Assembly: GCA_021160155.1 (NCBI GenBank)
Contig: JAGHDB010000311.1
Span: forward strand, 1 to 14,971
Direction of reading: 5' to 3'
Length of the DNA: 14,971 nt
From: Bacteroidales bacterium
GTDB lineage: Bacteria > Bacteroidota > Bacteroidia > Bacteroidales > UBA12481
The notes below the pieces were generated by a model, which saw only the letters and a list, made by a program, of their open reading frames with translations, was not told where the DNA came from and searched no databases. Below are positions 7,820-14,971 of the stretch, piece by piece; within the stretch, counting starts at the first letter, position 1, and the number at the start of each line of letters is the position of its first letter. The position numbers were made by a program, and so were the translations under genes.

Positions 7820-7839
7820 ATTTTTTTTTTATTACTTTG
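7809..7839 (+). promoter_or_regulatory. Candidate Bacteroidota-type promoter for the 76-aa gene
   Basis: CTTG at 7809-7812 and TTACTTTG at 7832-7839 each differ by one base from the -33 (TTTG) and -7 (TAnnTTTG) consensus and are 19 bp apart, the correct spacing. Between them is a run of ten T. Transcription would begin near 7845, about 30 bases before the start codon at 7878. It may also serve purA, since no strong terminator follows the small gene. Confidence 0.45.
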
Positions 7840-7877
7840 CAAACTAATAATGACCAAACAATTATTTTACCCAACCA

Positions 7878-8108
7878 ATGATCGAAGAAAAAGCCCTCCT
7901 GTTGTTTCACAAATTCAGGGTTATCCGTAAAAAATTTGTACAGGACACACTAAATGGGCAGGTGTATCAGATTGAAAAAGTAAAATTGGAAAAATCCGGT
8001 CCTGACGATTTCAAAGTTATAATCTGGGTAAAATCTGATATGACACAGGAAACAGAACAATTTGACTCTGAATATGCCAATATTTATTTCAAAGAGATCA
8101 CTGAATAA
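7878..8108 (+). CDS. Small protein of unknown function between the fur remnant and purA
   Basis: A 76-residue protein that I do not recognise. It starts at an ATG about 40 bp after a plausible promoter and ends with a normal stop; no longer frame competes here. The sequence is highly charged, with a basic N-terminal part (FRVIRKKF, residues 13-20), alternating hydrophobic residues that suggest beta strands (QVYQIEKVKLEK, DDFKVIIWVKSD), and an acidic C-terminal part (EQFDSEYANIYFKEI). It has no signal peptide, membrane helix or cysteine, so it is probably a soluble cytoplasmic protein. The reading frame is clean and the codon use resembles its neighbours, supporting a real gene. Its place next to purA may be conserved, but nothing in the sequence links it to purine synthesis. 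Confidence 0.75.
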   Translation: MIEEKALLLFHKFRVIRKKFVQDTLNGQVYQIEKVKLEKSGPDDFKVIIWVKSDMTQETEQFDSEYANIYFKEITE

Positions 8109-8141
8109 CTGATCTCACTGTTTCCCGTACACCTTTCTTTT

Positions 8142-8161
8142 TTACCAAATGTTTTTGGTAA
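8142..8161. repeat. Perfect 8-bp inverted repeat upstream of purA
   Basis: TTACCAAA (8142-8149) and TTTGGTAA (8154-8161) flank a 4-nt loop TGTT. It lies 33 bp after the stop of the small gene and 24 bp before the purA ATG. The stem has only two G-C pairs and the downstream tract (TTTTATT) is a weak U-run, so it would be a poor intrinsic terminator. The right arm overlaps TAATTTTA (8159-8166), a near match to a -7 element, so it may equally be an operator or a leader hairpin. Confidence 0.4.
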
Positions 8162-8185
8162 TTTTATTGTGAATTTCACCTGAAT

Positions 8186-9457
8186 ATGAGAAAAGCTGAT
8201 GTATTGTTAGGCCTTCAGTGGGGTGATGAAGGCAAAGGTAAAGTTGTGGACGTATTAACCCCTGAGTATGATGCCATTGCACGATTTCAAGGTGGTCCTA
8301 ATGCTGGTCATACCCTGGAATTTAATCATGAGAAGCATATACTGCATACCATCCCAAGCGGAATTTTTCATCCTGATTGTCTGAATCTGATAGGGAATGG
8401 TCTGGTCATTGATCCGGTAGTTTTTATGGAGGAAGCTGAACGGTTAGCTGCTGCCGGGGCCCGGGTTCGTGAGAATCTGGTTATTTCTGTCAAGGCTCAT
8501 TTGATTCTTCCTACCCACCGTCTGTTGGATGCAGCTTCTGAACAAGCCAAAGGAAACGATAAGATCGGATCCACCCTTAAAGGGATTGGCCCCGTATATA
8601 CTGACAAAACTGCCCGGGAAGGTCTCCGTACAGGTGATATCCAACGAGACGATTTTGAATCAATTTACAGGATTCATCGCGACCGGCATCTGGCACAGTT
8701 ACAGCAATCTGATTTATCATACGATCTGGAGCAGCTGGAGAAAGAGTGGTTTGAAGCCATTTATTACATGCGTTCGTTCAAAATGGGTCATACCGATTAT
8801 CTGGCCAATAATCTACTGAAAGATGATAAAAAGATACTGGCTGAAGGGGCCCAGGGAACTCTATTGGATATTGATTTCGGATCCTATCCTTTTGTCACAT
8901 CATCCAACACTTCCTGCGGTGGATTATGCACAGGATTAGGGATCCCGCCCAATAAAGTTGGTCGAGTTATCGGAATATCCAAAGCTTATTGTACCCGGGT
9001 GGGCAGCGGCCCTTTTCCTACGGAGCAAACGGATAAAACCGGAATCAGGTTACGGGAACAGGGACATGAATTCGGTTCCACTACCGGACGGCCCAGACGA
9101 TGCGGATGGCTGGATCTGGTTGCATTGCGTTATGCCATCATGTTAAACGGAGTTACTGAACTGGTAATCACAAAAGCAGATGTACTTTCGGGGTTTGATG
9201 TGCTGAAAATTGCCACATCGTACCGGGTAAACGATGAACTTACCGATCAGGTCCCATATGATCTCACCAGTGTATCAGAACCTGTTTATCAAGAATTTCC
9301 CGGATGGACATCTGATATTTCACAAATACGGCATGCTCATGAGTTACCTCACGAAATGAAAGAGTATTTGCGCTTTATCGAATTGCACACGGGTGTTCCC
9401 ATCACCCTGGTATCAGTTGGTCCTGACCGCGCCGCAATGATTAGGCTAACGGATTAA
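8186..9457 (+). CDS. purA: Adenylosuccinate synthase
   Basis: Catalyses the GTP-dependent joining of IMP and aspartate to adenylosuccinate, the first step from IMP to AMP, in the cytoplasm. The 423-residue length is normal. The N-terminal GTP loop QWGDEGKGK (11-19) carries the catalytic Asp14, and GGPNAGHT (37-43 region) the catalytic His42. The IMP-binding segment IGSTLKGIGPVYTDKTAREGLR (127-148) follows, ending in the arginine that reaches across the dimer. Later come EGAQGTLLDIDFGSYPFVTS, the aspartate loop around STTGRPRRCGW, the guanine-recognition ITKADVLSG and the C-terminal SVGPDR. Nothing is missing. It lies 77 bp after the small gene and may be read from that promoter or its own. 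Its stop is only 4 bp from that of the convergent pepD. Confidence 0.97.
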   Translation: MRKADVLLGLQWGDEGKGKVVDVLTPEYDAIARFQGGPNAGHTLEFNHEKHILHTIPSGIFHPDCLNLIGNGLVIDPVVFMEEAERLAAAGARVRENLVISVKAHLILPTHRLLDAASEQAKGNDKIGSTLKGIGPVYTDKTAREGLRTGDIQRDDFESIYRIHRDRHLAQLQQSDLSYDLEQLEKEWFEAIYYMRSFKMGHTDYLANNLLKDDKKILAEGAQGTLLDIDFGSYPFVTSSNTSCGGLCTGLGIPPNKVGRVIGISKAYCTRVGSGPFPTEQTDKTGIRLREQGHEFGSTTGRPRRCGWLDLVALRYAIMLNGVTELVITKADVLSGFDVLKIATSYRVNDELTDQVPYDLTSVSEPVYQEFPGWTSDISQIRHAHELPHEMKEYLRFIELHTGVPITLVSVGPDRAAMIRLTD

Positions 9458-9461
9458 ATTT

Positions 9462-10922
9462 CTATTTTTCCGGAACCGATTTAAGCAGTTCGAGTAAAAA
9501 CCCGAAAAATTTCTGCACTGTTTCAATATTCACTTTTTCATCGGGTGAATGCGGAAAACGAATAGTAGGACCAAAAGAGATCATATCCCAGTTTGGATAA
9601 GTCCCGCCCAAAAGGCCACATTCCAAACCGGCATGGATAGCTTTGATTTCCGGAGTTTTATTAAAAAGGGAATGATATACTTCAAGGCCGGTTTTCAAAA
9701 TTGGTGAATCCATATTAGGTTTCCAGCCCGGATACTCCCCATCGAAATCAATTTGTGCTCCTGCCAGTTGGAAGAGCGCAGTGAATGCATTTTTCAGATC
9801 ATCCTTTGCAGAATCCACCGAGCTGCGCAGGAGGCATTTAACTCCCACCTGATCTGAATCCGTCTTAACAATGGCCAGGTTTGTTGAAGTTTCAACCAGG
9901 CCGGGCATATCCGTACTCATCCTGATCACTCCGTTCGGGCATGCATAAATGGATTTTACCAATCTCCCGCCAGCATCCCGGTCCATAATCCACCCGGTAT
10001 CCTCACTGTCGGTCACCGCCAGTAAAACACCCGGATCAGCTCCCGATAATTCTTGTTTCACTGCTTTTTGAACTTCGTCTATCACTTGTGTAAAAGAAGC
10101 ACGGTCTTCTTCTGAAAGGTAGATCACAGCATAAGATTCTCTCGGTATGGCATTTCTCAGACTCCCGCCTTCAATCTGACTCAGGCGGATATCCATTTGA
10201 TTCATCGCCTCAAAAATCGCCCTGAATAGAATTTTATTTGCATTACCTCTTTCAAGCGGAATATCAATACCGCTATGACCGCCCTTTAATCCCGAGACGG
10301 TCAGTTTTACACTTTTCATGCCGTCAGGCACAGGCTCACGTGTAAAATCAAGCTGCACGTTTGCATTGGTTCCACCGGCACATCCCACATACATTTCACC
10401 CTCATCTTCCGAATCCATATTCAGCAGGATATCTCCCTTTAATACACCGGGCTTCAGATTAAACGCACCGGTCATACCGGTCTCTTCATCCACGGTAAAT
10501 AGCCCCTCCACCATTCCGTGAGGAATCTCTTTCGAAGCCAGCACGGTAAGTGCAGCCGCCACACCAATACCATTATCCGCACCGAGTGTGGTACCGGTAG
10601 CTTTTACCCATTCTCCGTCAATCCGGGGTTGAATCGGATCAGTTTCAAAATTATGTGTAGAATCGGAATTAGCCTGTGGCACCATATCCATATGACCCTG
10701 CAGAATCACTCCCTTACGGTTCTCCATTCCGGGAGTAGCCGGTTTACGGATGATGACATTACCCACCTCATCCACTATAGTTTCCAATCCATGTTCCCGG
10801 CCAAATTTTTTCAGGTATTCAATCACTCCCTGTTCTTTACCCGATGGCCTCGGGATTTGAGTCAGGTCATAGAAAAAAGACCATAACTCTTTAGGCTCCA
10901 AACTTTTAATACTCTCACTCAT
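9462..10922 (-). CDS. pepD: Aminoacyl-histidine dipeptidase (Xaa-His dipeptidase, M20C)
   Basis: A cytoplasmic zinc exopeptidase that cleaves dipeptides, classically carnosine and other Xaa-His substrates. The 486-residue length equals that of E. coli PepD. The metal and catalytic residues are all visible: His77 and Asp79 in QGHMDM, Asp116 in LGADNG, the Glu146-Glu147 pair in TVDEETG, Asp170 in NMDSEDEG, and His458 in RFPHSPDEKV. The dimerisation (lid) domain contains the signature GGHSGIDIPLERGNA. It follows the MFS transporter by 21 bp on the same strand with no terminator between, so the two are probably one transcript. That pairing suggests it hydrolyses imported dipeptides. Substrate range beyond Xaa-His is inferred from the family. 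Confidence 0.95.
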   Translation of the reverse strand: MSESIKSLEPKELWSFFYDLTQIPRPSGKEQGVIEYLKKFGREHGLETIVDEVGNVIIRKPATPGMENRKGVILQGHMDMVPQANSDSTHNFETDPIQPRIDGEWVKATGTTLGADNGIGVAAALTVLASKEIPHGMVEGLFTVDEETGMTGAFNLKPGVLKGDILLNMDSEDEGEMYVGCAGGTNANVQLDFTREPVPDGMKSVKLTVSGLKGGHSGIDIPLERGNANKILFRAIFEAMNQMDIRLSQIEGGSLRNAIPRESYAVIYLSEEDRASFTQVIDEVQKAVKQELSGADPGVLLAVTDSEDTGWIMDRDAGGRLVKSIYACPNGVIRMSTDMPGLVETSTNLAIVKTDSDQVGVKCLLRSSVDSAKDDLKNAFTALFQLAGAQIDFDGEYPGWKPNMDSPILKTGLEVYHSLFNKTPEIKAIHAGLECGLLGGTYPNWDMISFGPTIRFPHSPDEKVNIETVQKFFGFLLELLKSVPEK

Positions 10923-10943
10923 GATATTATTTAATCTTTTAAT

Positions 10944-12338
10944 CTATTTCTCAATATTCGGCAGTTCCAGGCCGTATCCTTTCTTACGGTCTTCAATTTT
11001 AATCAACACGGCAAAAAGCACTCCCAAGACCCCGAATCCCATAAAGATCAGCATAGGCAAGGTATAGTTATAGGTATGCACCAAGGATCCGTTACGTATA
11101 ATCTGACCGGTTATACACCATTTCTCCAACACCCATCCAATGAGAGCCGGAACACCCATCAATCCCCAGTTCTGTACCCAGAAGATCATGGCATAAGCAG
11201 TGCCCAGTCTTCTCTCCGGAACGATTTTCGGAACGGAAGGCCACATGGCAGAAGGAACAAGTGAAAAAGCAATGCCGAGAAAAACAGTCAGAACAACAGC
11301 CAGTATCCAGTTATTCAAAACAGGAATGGCAAAAAAGCCATGAACAACGACCAGTAAAACAGATCCGATGATCATAATAGTAGCACCTTTCCCTTTATGG
11401 TCATAGATACCTCCGAAAAAAGGGGTCAACAGGATGGTTCCAAATGGAAGCATGGCTGGTATAAGTCCGGCAAGATTCTCCGAGACATGAAATTTATTGA
11501 CCATCAGGTCCTGGGCAAATTTCAGGAAAGGGAAGACAGCTGAATAGAACAAGACACAGAGAATGGCGATATACCACCATCCTTTATTTTTAAAAATCAC
11601 TACAATATCGGAGAACCGGAACGTATTGTCATCTTTTTCTTCCCCACTCTCAATACGGATTGCCTCAGTCTCTTTGTCGAGTTTCTTATCCATAAAAGTA
11701 TAGATAAAGAAAGTGAGGAGTCCGATAACCAGAAGAATCAAACATAATAAAATAGGTGCTGACACGTGATGAAACAATCGTGCAACCGGAACTCCGGTTG
11801 AAAGGGCCAAAGCGGTGCCAATACGGGCTATGGAAACCTGTAAACCCATGGCCAGGGCCATCTCCTTTCCCTTAAACCATTTGACGATGACTTTTGTTAC
11901 GGTGATCCCGGCCACCTCCACACCCACTCCAAAGATGGCGAAACCAAGTGCAGCCATAAACACCTGCGCTTTCATATCAAACCAGAGGATATGCCATACC
12001 TGGTCATCCAGCACATGGGTTGAAATTGCCCAGTATTTAATAGCGGTACCGGCTACCATCACTGAAGCGGCTATCAATCCGGTAAACCGTACGCCCATTT
12101 TATCCAGAATGATTCCGCCGATGATCAGCATCAGCAAAAACACATTGAACCACCCGTAGGCACTGGTAAAGAATCCGTACTCCGAACTGCTCCATCTCAG
12201 TTGTTCCTCAAGAAGTCCTTTAAGAGGAGACATAATATCAGCTAAAAAATAGCCGCAAAACATGGTAAATGCTACTATTCCAAGGGCAGTCCATCTTGCG
12301 GTTTTAGAATCTCTCAGGGTTGCTCTCAATTTCTCCAT
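10944..12338 (-). CDS. MFS transporter resembling the dipeptide carrier MFSD1
   Basis: A 464-residue integral inner-membrane protein with about twelve hydrophobic helices in two halves, separated by a charged cytoplasmic loop (about residues 217-240, DKKLDKETEAIRIESGEEKD). MFS motif A is present as GGIILDKMGVRF (74-85). The segments RWSSSEYGFFTSAYGWFNV (49-65) and WFKGKEMALAMGLQVSIARIG (154-174) closely recall the MFSD1 family, whose animal member has been reported as a lysosomal dipeptide uniporter; the human sequence has a WFKGKE-GLQ-S-ARIG pattern at the same place. The next gene is the dipeptidase PepD, which supports dipeptides as substrate. A generic annotation of oxalate/nitrate-type MFS porter would be the alternative. 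Substrate and direction are inferred. A TAnnTTTG element precedes the gene. Confidence 0.85.
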   Translation of the reverse strand: MEKLRATLRDSKTARWTALGIVAFTMFCGYFLADIMSPLKGLLEEQLRWSSSEYGFFTSAYGWFNVFLLMLIIGGIILDKMGVRFTGLIAASVMVAGTAIKYWAISTHVLDDQVWHILWFDMKAQVFMAALGFAIFGVGVEVAGITVTKVIVKWFKGKEMALAMGLQVSIARIGTALALSTGVPVARLFHHVSAPILLCLILLVIGLLTFFIYTFMDKKLDKETEAIRIESGEEKDDNTFRFSDIVVIFKNKGWWYIAILCVLFYSAVFPFLKFAQDLMVNKFHVSENLAGLIPAMLPFGTILLTPFFGGIYDHKGKGATIMIIGSVLLVVVHGFFAIPVLNNWILAVVLTVFLGIAFSLVPSAMWPSVPKIVPERRLGTAYAMIFWVQNWGLMGVPALIGWVLEKWCITGQIIRNGSLVHTYNYTLPMLIFMGFGVLGVLFAVLIKIEDRKKGYGLELPNIEK

Positions 12339-12363
12339 TGAAATTTTATTTAAAAATAAGGGT

Positions 12364-12371
12364 CAAATGTA
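12364..12371 (-). promoter_or_regulatory. Candidate -7 element for the MFS-pepD transcript
   Basis: On the minus strand this reads TACATTTG, an exact TAnnTTTG match, 25 bp upstream of the MFS start codon and 12 bp past the stop of the DUF4831 gene. No TTTG is found 19-21 bp further upstream. It would let the transporter-dipeptidase pair be expressed apart from the two genes before it. Confidence 0.4.
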
Positions 12372-12383
12372 ACAAATGATTGT

Positions 12384-13622
12384 TTATTTCATAGTATTCT
12401 TTCCCTTTGTATAGATACTTTTCAACGAGCCATACATCGGGTAAAACTCAATTGCAGTTTGCGGATCGGCCACCAGCTTGGAAGGGAGAAAATCCACTCG
12501 TCCTGCCTGGGCGATCAACATTTCCCTGGTAAAAACCGATTGTTTTCCATGAAGAATTTCAACCATCATTTTCTCCGGGATCCGGTAAGCTAATCCGGGA
12601 ACAATAGGGTATTTCGGATTTTCAGATTCAATAGTGACACGGTCCATCGGATTTTCACCAGTCTGTGTCAGCTGCAGTCTGACCGGATCTCCCGAAGTAT
12701 CTTCTGCAGGCAATATCCCCTGTTGATCTGAGAATGAGAACAGAACCGTTGCTTCTGTAATCCCTTCTCCTTTAGGAGTATATAAAAAATGATACACTTC
12801 TGTTTCAGTCTGGGAGCGACCGATAAACAAAGAAACGTAATCGTATTCCATCCGGGCCAGTTCTTTTAACACGATCTCCAATGTAGCTCCTTCGGGCATG
12901 GGAGTCCTTACAGTAGAGCGGTATGCATACTCTCCGTTCAGCATATAGAATCTTCTTTTCCTCAGTTTCATAATCACATTGGCCGCTTCTTCTGCCTGTT
13001 TGAACAAGTCTTTCTGACTCACCTGACTTTTCAGTAAAGGAATTTTAATAAATGAGGTGTCGGTTCGCAGCACCCTGTAGGTAGTATCCGGAATTATTTC
13101 AAGATTTTTCCGCATGGAGAGATCCGGATATTGAGGAAAATAGAACGCATGATCACGAAGTTCAACATCAGCAGTTGGTCCTTCAGGAATAACAGGTTGC
13201 CAGGACAGGTTGATCCCTGCCAGGATTCCTTCAGGAGTCAGTGTCACTCTTGCGCCAACGGGGTCTCCTTCGGTGGATAACCGGTAAATTTGTCCGGGAT
13301 CCTTTTCTGCATGTTGACTGACCCTGATTTCAGAAATTTTGTATTTCGTTTGATTATGTGTGATCACCGGGGTAGTAATCCCCAGTAACCGGCTGGCATA
13401 TTGTACGAAAGGTCCGGGCCGGGTCATGGTTTTTTCAACCACCACTTCTACATCCAGAACCGTCCGGGGCAGTGCATAATAGGAGGCATAATCAGTAAAT
13501 GATTGTCCGGGTTTCACCTGATCCACCCTGACGCGGTTTACTACCACAGTTGAGACGGTACAACCCGCAGCAACTGCCAGAATAGCCAAACCGGTTAATA
13601 CGTGTAATTTTTTAAGTATCAT
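12384..13622 (-). CDS. DUF4831 family lipoprotein
   Basis: A 412-residue envelope protein of unknown function from a family I associate with Bacteroidota. The N-terminus is a lipoprotein signal: lysines at 4-5, a hydrophobic core and VAAGC with the lipidated cysteine at 21. The mature part begins with the family's YYALPRTVLDVEVVVEKTMTRPG stretch (about 49-70) and goes on with FVQYASRLLG, a mostly beta-rich body, a helical EEAANVIMKLRKRRFYMLNGE segment near 211-231, and a duplicated-looking C-terminal half. No catalytic motif is evident. Its ATG shares one base with the stop of the upstream NAD(P)HX repair gene (TAATG), so the two are translationally coupled although nothing obvious connects their roles. 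Surface exposure versus periplasmic location cannot be decided. Confidence 0.88.
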   Translation of the reverse strand: MILKKLHVLTGLAILAVAAGCTVSTVVVNRVRVDQVKPGQSFTDYASYYALPRTVLDVEVVVEKTMTRPGPFVQYASRLLGITTPVITHNQTKYKISEIRVSQHAEKDPGQIYRLSTEGDPVGARVTLTPEGILAGINLSWQPVIPEGPTADVELRDHAFYFPQYPDLSMRKNLEIIPDTTYRVLRTDTSFIKIPLLKSQVSQKDLFKQAEEAANVIMKLRKRRFYMLNGEYAYRSTVRTPMPEGATLEIVLKELARMEYDYVSLFIGRSQTETEVYHFLYTPKGEGITEATVLFSFSDQQGILPAEDTSGDPVRLQLTQTGENPMDRVTIESENPKYPIVPGLAYRIPEKMMVEILHGKQSVFTREMLIAQAGRVDFLPSKLVADPQTAIEFYPMYGSLKSIYTKGKNTMK

Positions 13623-14971
13623 TACTCTATTGTTTTAAAAGCATTTCCCGTTTCATTAATCAGGTCACCGGCGGTCATCGACTCCATACCATAATGATCA
13701 CAGGCGAGATCACCGGCAATTCCGTGCAGATAAACTCCCAGGCAGGCAGCATGTAAAGAATTCAGCCCCCTGGCCAGCAGAGCGGTGATCATACCGGTCA
13801 GTACATCACCTGATCCACCTGTAGCCATTCCCGGATTACCGGTAGTATTAAACCATAACGAACCATCCGGACCTGCTATTGCGGTATGGGCTCCTTTCAG
13901 CACCAGTACAAGGCCATAAGTAACTGCCAGCCGTGAGAGGCGTTCAACCCGGCTGAAATCATCCGGATCTTCTCCGAAAAGTCTTCTGTACTCACCCGGG
14001 TGCGGAGTTAATATACTGTTCTTCGGTACTTTCAGCAACAGTTGTGCATTTGCAGATAATATATTAAGTGCATCGGCATCCAACACCAATGGCTGAGAAG
14101 TGTGTTGAAGCAGTTTTATAAAAGCCTCTGTGGTTTCTTTGCTTGTTCCAATACCCGGTCCGCATCCCACACCGGTATAGGTACCAAGATCAGGAGTTTC
14201 GGTCCATAGATTTTCGTCAGTATCCACACTGACCATCGCTTCCGGGGCGGCAATTTGCAAGATTGAATACCCTGTTTTCGGTACATGTACCGTCACCAGT
14301 CCGGCCCCTGATCGCAATGCGGAGCGGACAGTCATGGCGGCTGCTCCCATTTTCCCGGTTGATCCGGCAATTAACAGTGCATGGCCAAAAGTACCTTTGT
14401 GATCGTATTTGGTTCGTGCCGGAAGCCATTGCCGGACATCCTTTGGGGTGATATAATTCCATGTACTGCTAATTGAATCCATAAAATCATCACTTAAGCC
14501 AATTGGCAAAACGGTCCATTCTCCGGTAAAAGGGTAACTCTCTTTCAGAAAGAATGAAAATTTCGGACGTTGAAAAGTCAGTGTATATTTTGCCCGGATG
14601 ACATGTTCCGTCGAATTCTGTCTGTTATCCTCCCCAAACAATCCGGATGGAATATCCACAGCTACCACCTCGGCACCCGAATTATTGATATGATCTATCA
14701 GCAAGGCATAAAGTCCGGACGGTTCACGTGTCAATCCGGATCCCAGTAAAGCATCCACCACTACTTCATCCCGATGAATTACCGGAAAATCAGTCTTCTC
14801 CTGAATTTTACAGATGCTTAATCCGTCGAGATTCTGTAAGCGGTCAAAATTAGTTTGCGCATCAGGTGACCGGCCTTTTTCTGAATGGTAATAATGAACT
14901 GAAACCCGGTATCCCGCCTTAACCAAAAGCCGGGATAACGCAAGACCATCCCCGCCATTATTACCATGACC
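13622..14971 (-). CDS. nnr: Bifunctional NAD(P)H-hydrate epimerase/dehydratase (5' end beyond window)
   Basis: Repairs damaged NADH and NADPH: the N-terminal epimerase interconverts R and S hydrates and the C-terminal ADP/ATP-dependent dehydratase restores NAD(P)H. The frame is open to the right edge, so the TTG at 14926 is internal, not the start: 15 more codons read GHGNNGGDGLALSRL, the NAD(P)HX-binding loop of the epimerase. About 449 residues are visible, with perhaps 50 missing compared with full-length members. The epimerase also shows VVDALLGSGL and VAVDIPSGL. The dehydratase begins near visible residue 175 with KYDHKGTFGHALLIAGS and contains GCGPGIG, LVLDADALN, TPHPGEYRRLFG, LKGAHTAIAG and the catalytic NPGMATGGSGDVLTG. 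It is coupled to the DUF4831 gene. Confidence 0.95.
   Translation of the reverse strand, partial: GHGNNGGDGLALSRLLVKAGYRVSVHYYHSEKGRSPDAQTNFDRLQNLDGLSICKIQEKTDFPVIHRDEVVVDALLGSGLTREPSGLYALLIDHINNSGAEVVAVDIPSGLFGEDNRQNSTEHVIRAKYTLTFQRPKFSFFLKESYPFTGEWTVLPIGLSDDFMDSISSTWNYITPKDVRQWLPARTKYDHKGTFGHALLIAGSTGKMGAAAMTVRSALRSGAGLVTVHVPKTGYSILQIAAPEAMVSVDTDENLWTETPDLGTYTGVGCGPGIGTSKETTEAFIKLLQHTSQPLVLDADALNILSANAQLLLKVPKNSILTPHPGEYRRLFGEDPDDFSRVERLSRLAVTYGLVLVLKGAHTAIAGPDGSLWFNTTGNPGMATGGSGDVLTGMITALLARGLNSLHAACLGVYLHGIAGDLACDHYGMESMTAGDLINETGNAFKTIE

Noticed and set aside
9440..9480. Bidirectional terminator between purA and pepD
   Set aside because: Only 4 bp separate the stop codons and I find no stem with a T-run around them. 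Any termination must use other signals or lie inside the coding ends.
10518..10886. 122-residue open frame on the plus strand
   Set aside because: It lies wholly antisense to pepD, whose active-site residues are intact, and its translation resembles no protein family; it is a shadow frame. The same applies to plus-strand frames at 376-708, 1544-1900 and 11815-12159 and to short minus-strand frames within spoT and the M16 genes.
13622..14926. nnr starting at the TTG at 14926
   Set aside because: The frame stays open to 14971 and the 15 added codons encode the conserved GNNGGDG loop of the epimerase, so the gene is cut by the window and does not start here.
1..14971. CRISPR arrays, tRNA or rRNA genes, transposases, integrases, toxin-antitoxin or other defence genes
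   Set aside because: None was seen. Nearly all sequence is accounted for by housekeeping genes and gaps below 250 bp, with no regularly spaced repeats or tRNA cloverleaf.

Overview
The window carries chromosomal housekeeping genes of a member of the Bacteroidota, most likely the Bacteroidia. The evidence is the rseC-rnfB-rnfC-rnfD gene order, a DUF4831 lipoprotein (a family I know only from this phylum), PepD of the M20C type, promoter-like elements of the Bacteroidota kind (TAnnTTTG) and the lack of clear Shine-Dalgarno sequences. There is no sign of a mobile element, phage, CRISPR array, tRNA or rRNA. No gene-free stretch exceeds about 250 bp.

Left block (1-2685, minus strand): an RseC/MucC-like membrane protein, then rnfB, rnfC and the first 29 codons of rnfD, tightly packed or overlapping. 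This is the upstream end of an operon for the ion-translocating ferredoxin:NAD+ oxidoreductase (Rnf). The operon continues past the left edge.

Central block (2828-9457, plus strand): two M16 metallopeptidase-family genes overlapping by ATGA, which look like the two complementary subunits of one heterodimeric protease; a full-length bifunctional RelA/SpoT enzyme; a decayed Fur-family gene; a 76-residue protein of unknown function; and purA. The most interesting part is the gap between spoT and the small gene (7629-7877). It holds an unannotated remnant of a Fur-type metalloregulator that has lost its DNA-binding domain and carries two stop codons. Just after it lies a perfect CRP-type palindrome (TGTGA-N6-TCACA) overlapping a candidate promoter.

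Right block (9462-14971, minus strand): transcription runs from the right edge through a bifunctional NAD(P)H-hydrate repair enzyme (5' end cut off by the window), a DUF4831 lipoprotein, an MFS transporter resembling the lysosomal dipeptide carrier MFSD1, and the dipeptidase PepD. The last two suggest a dipeptide uptake and cleavage module. purA and pepD converge with only 4 bp between their stop codons.

I see no wholly new multi-gene system. The points most worth a second look are the fur remnant, the CRP-like site, the MFSD1-like/PepD pair and the split M16 active site.
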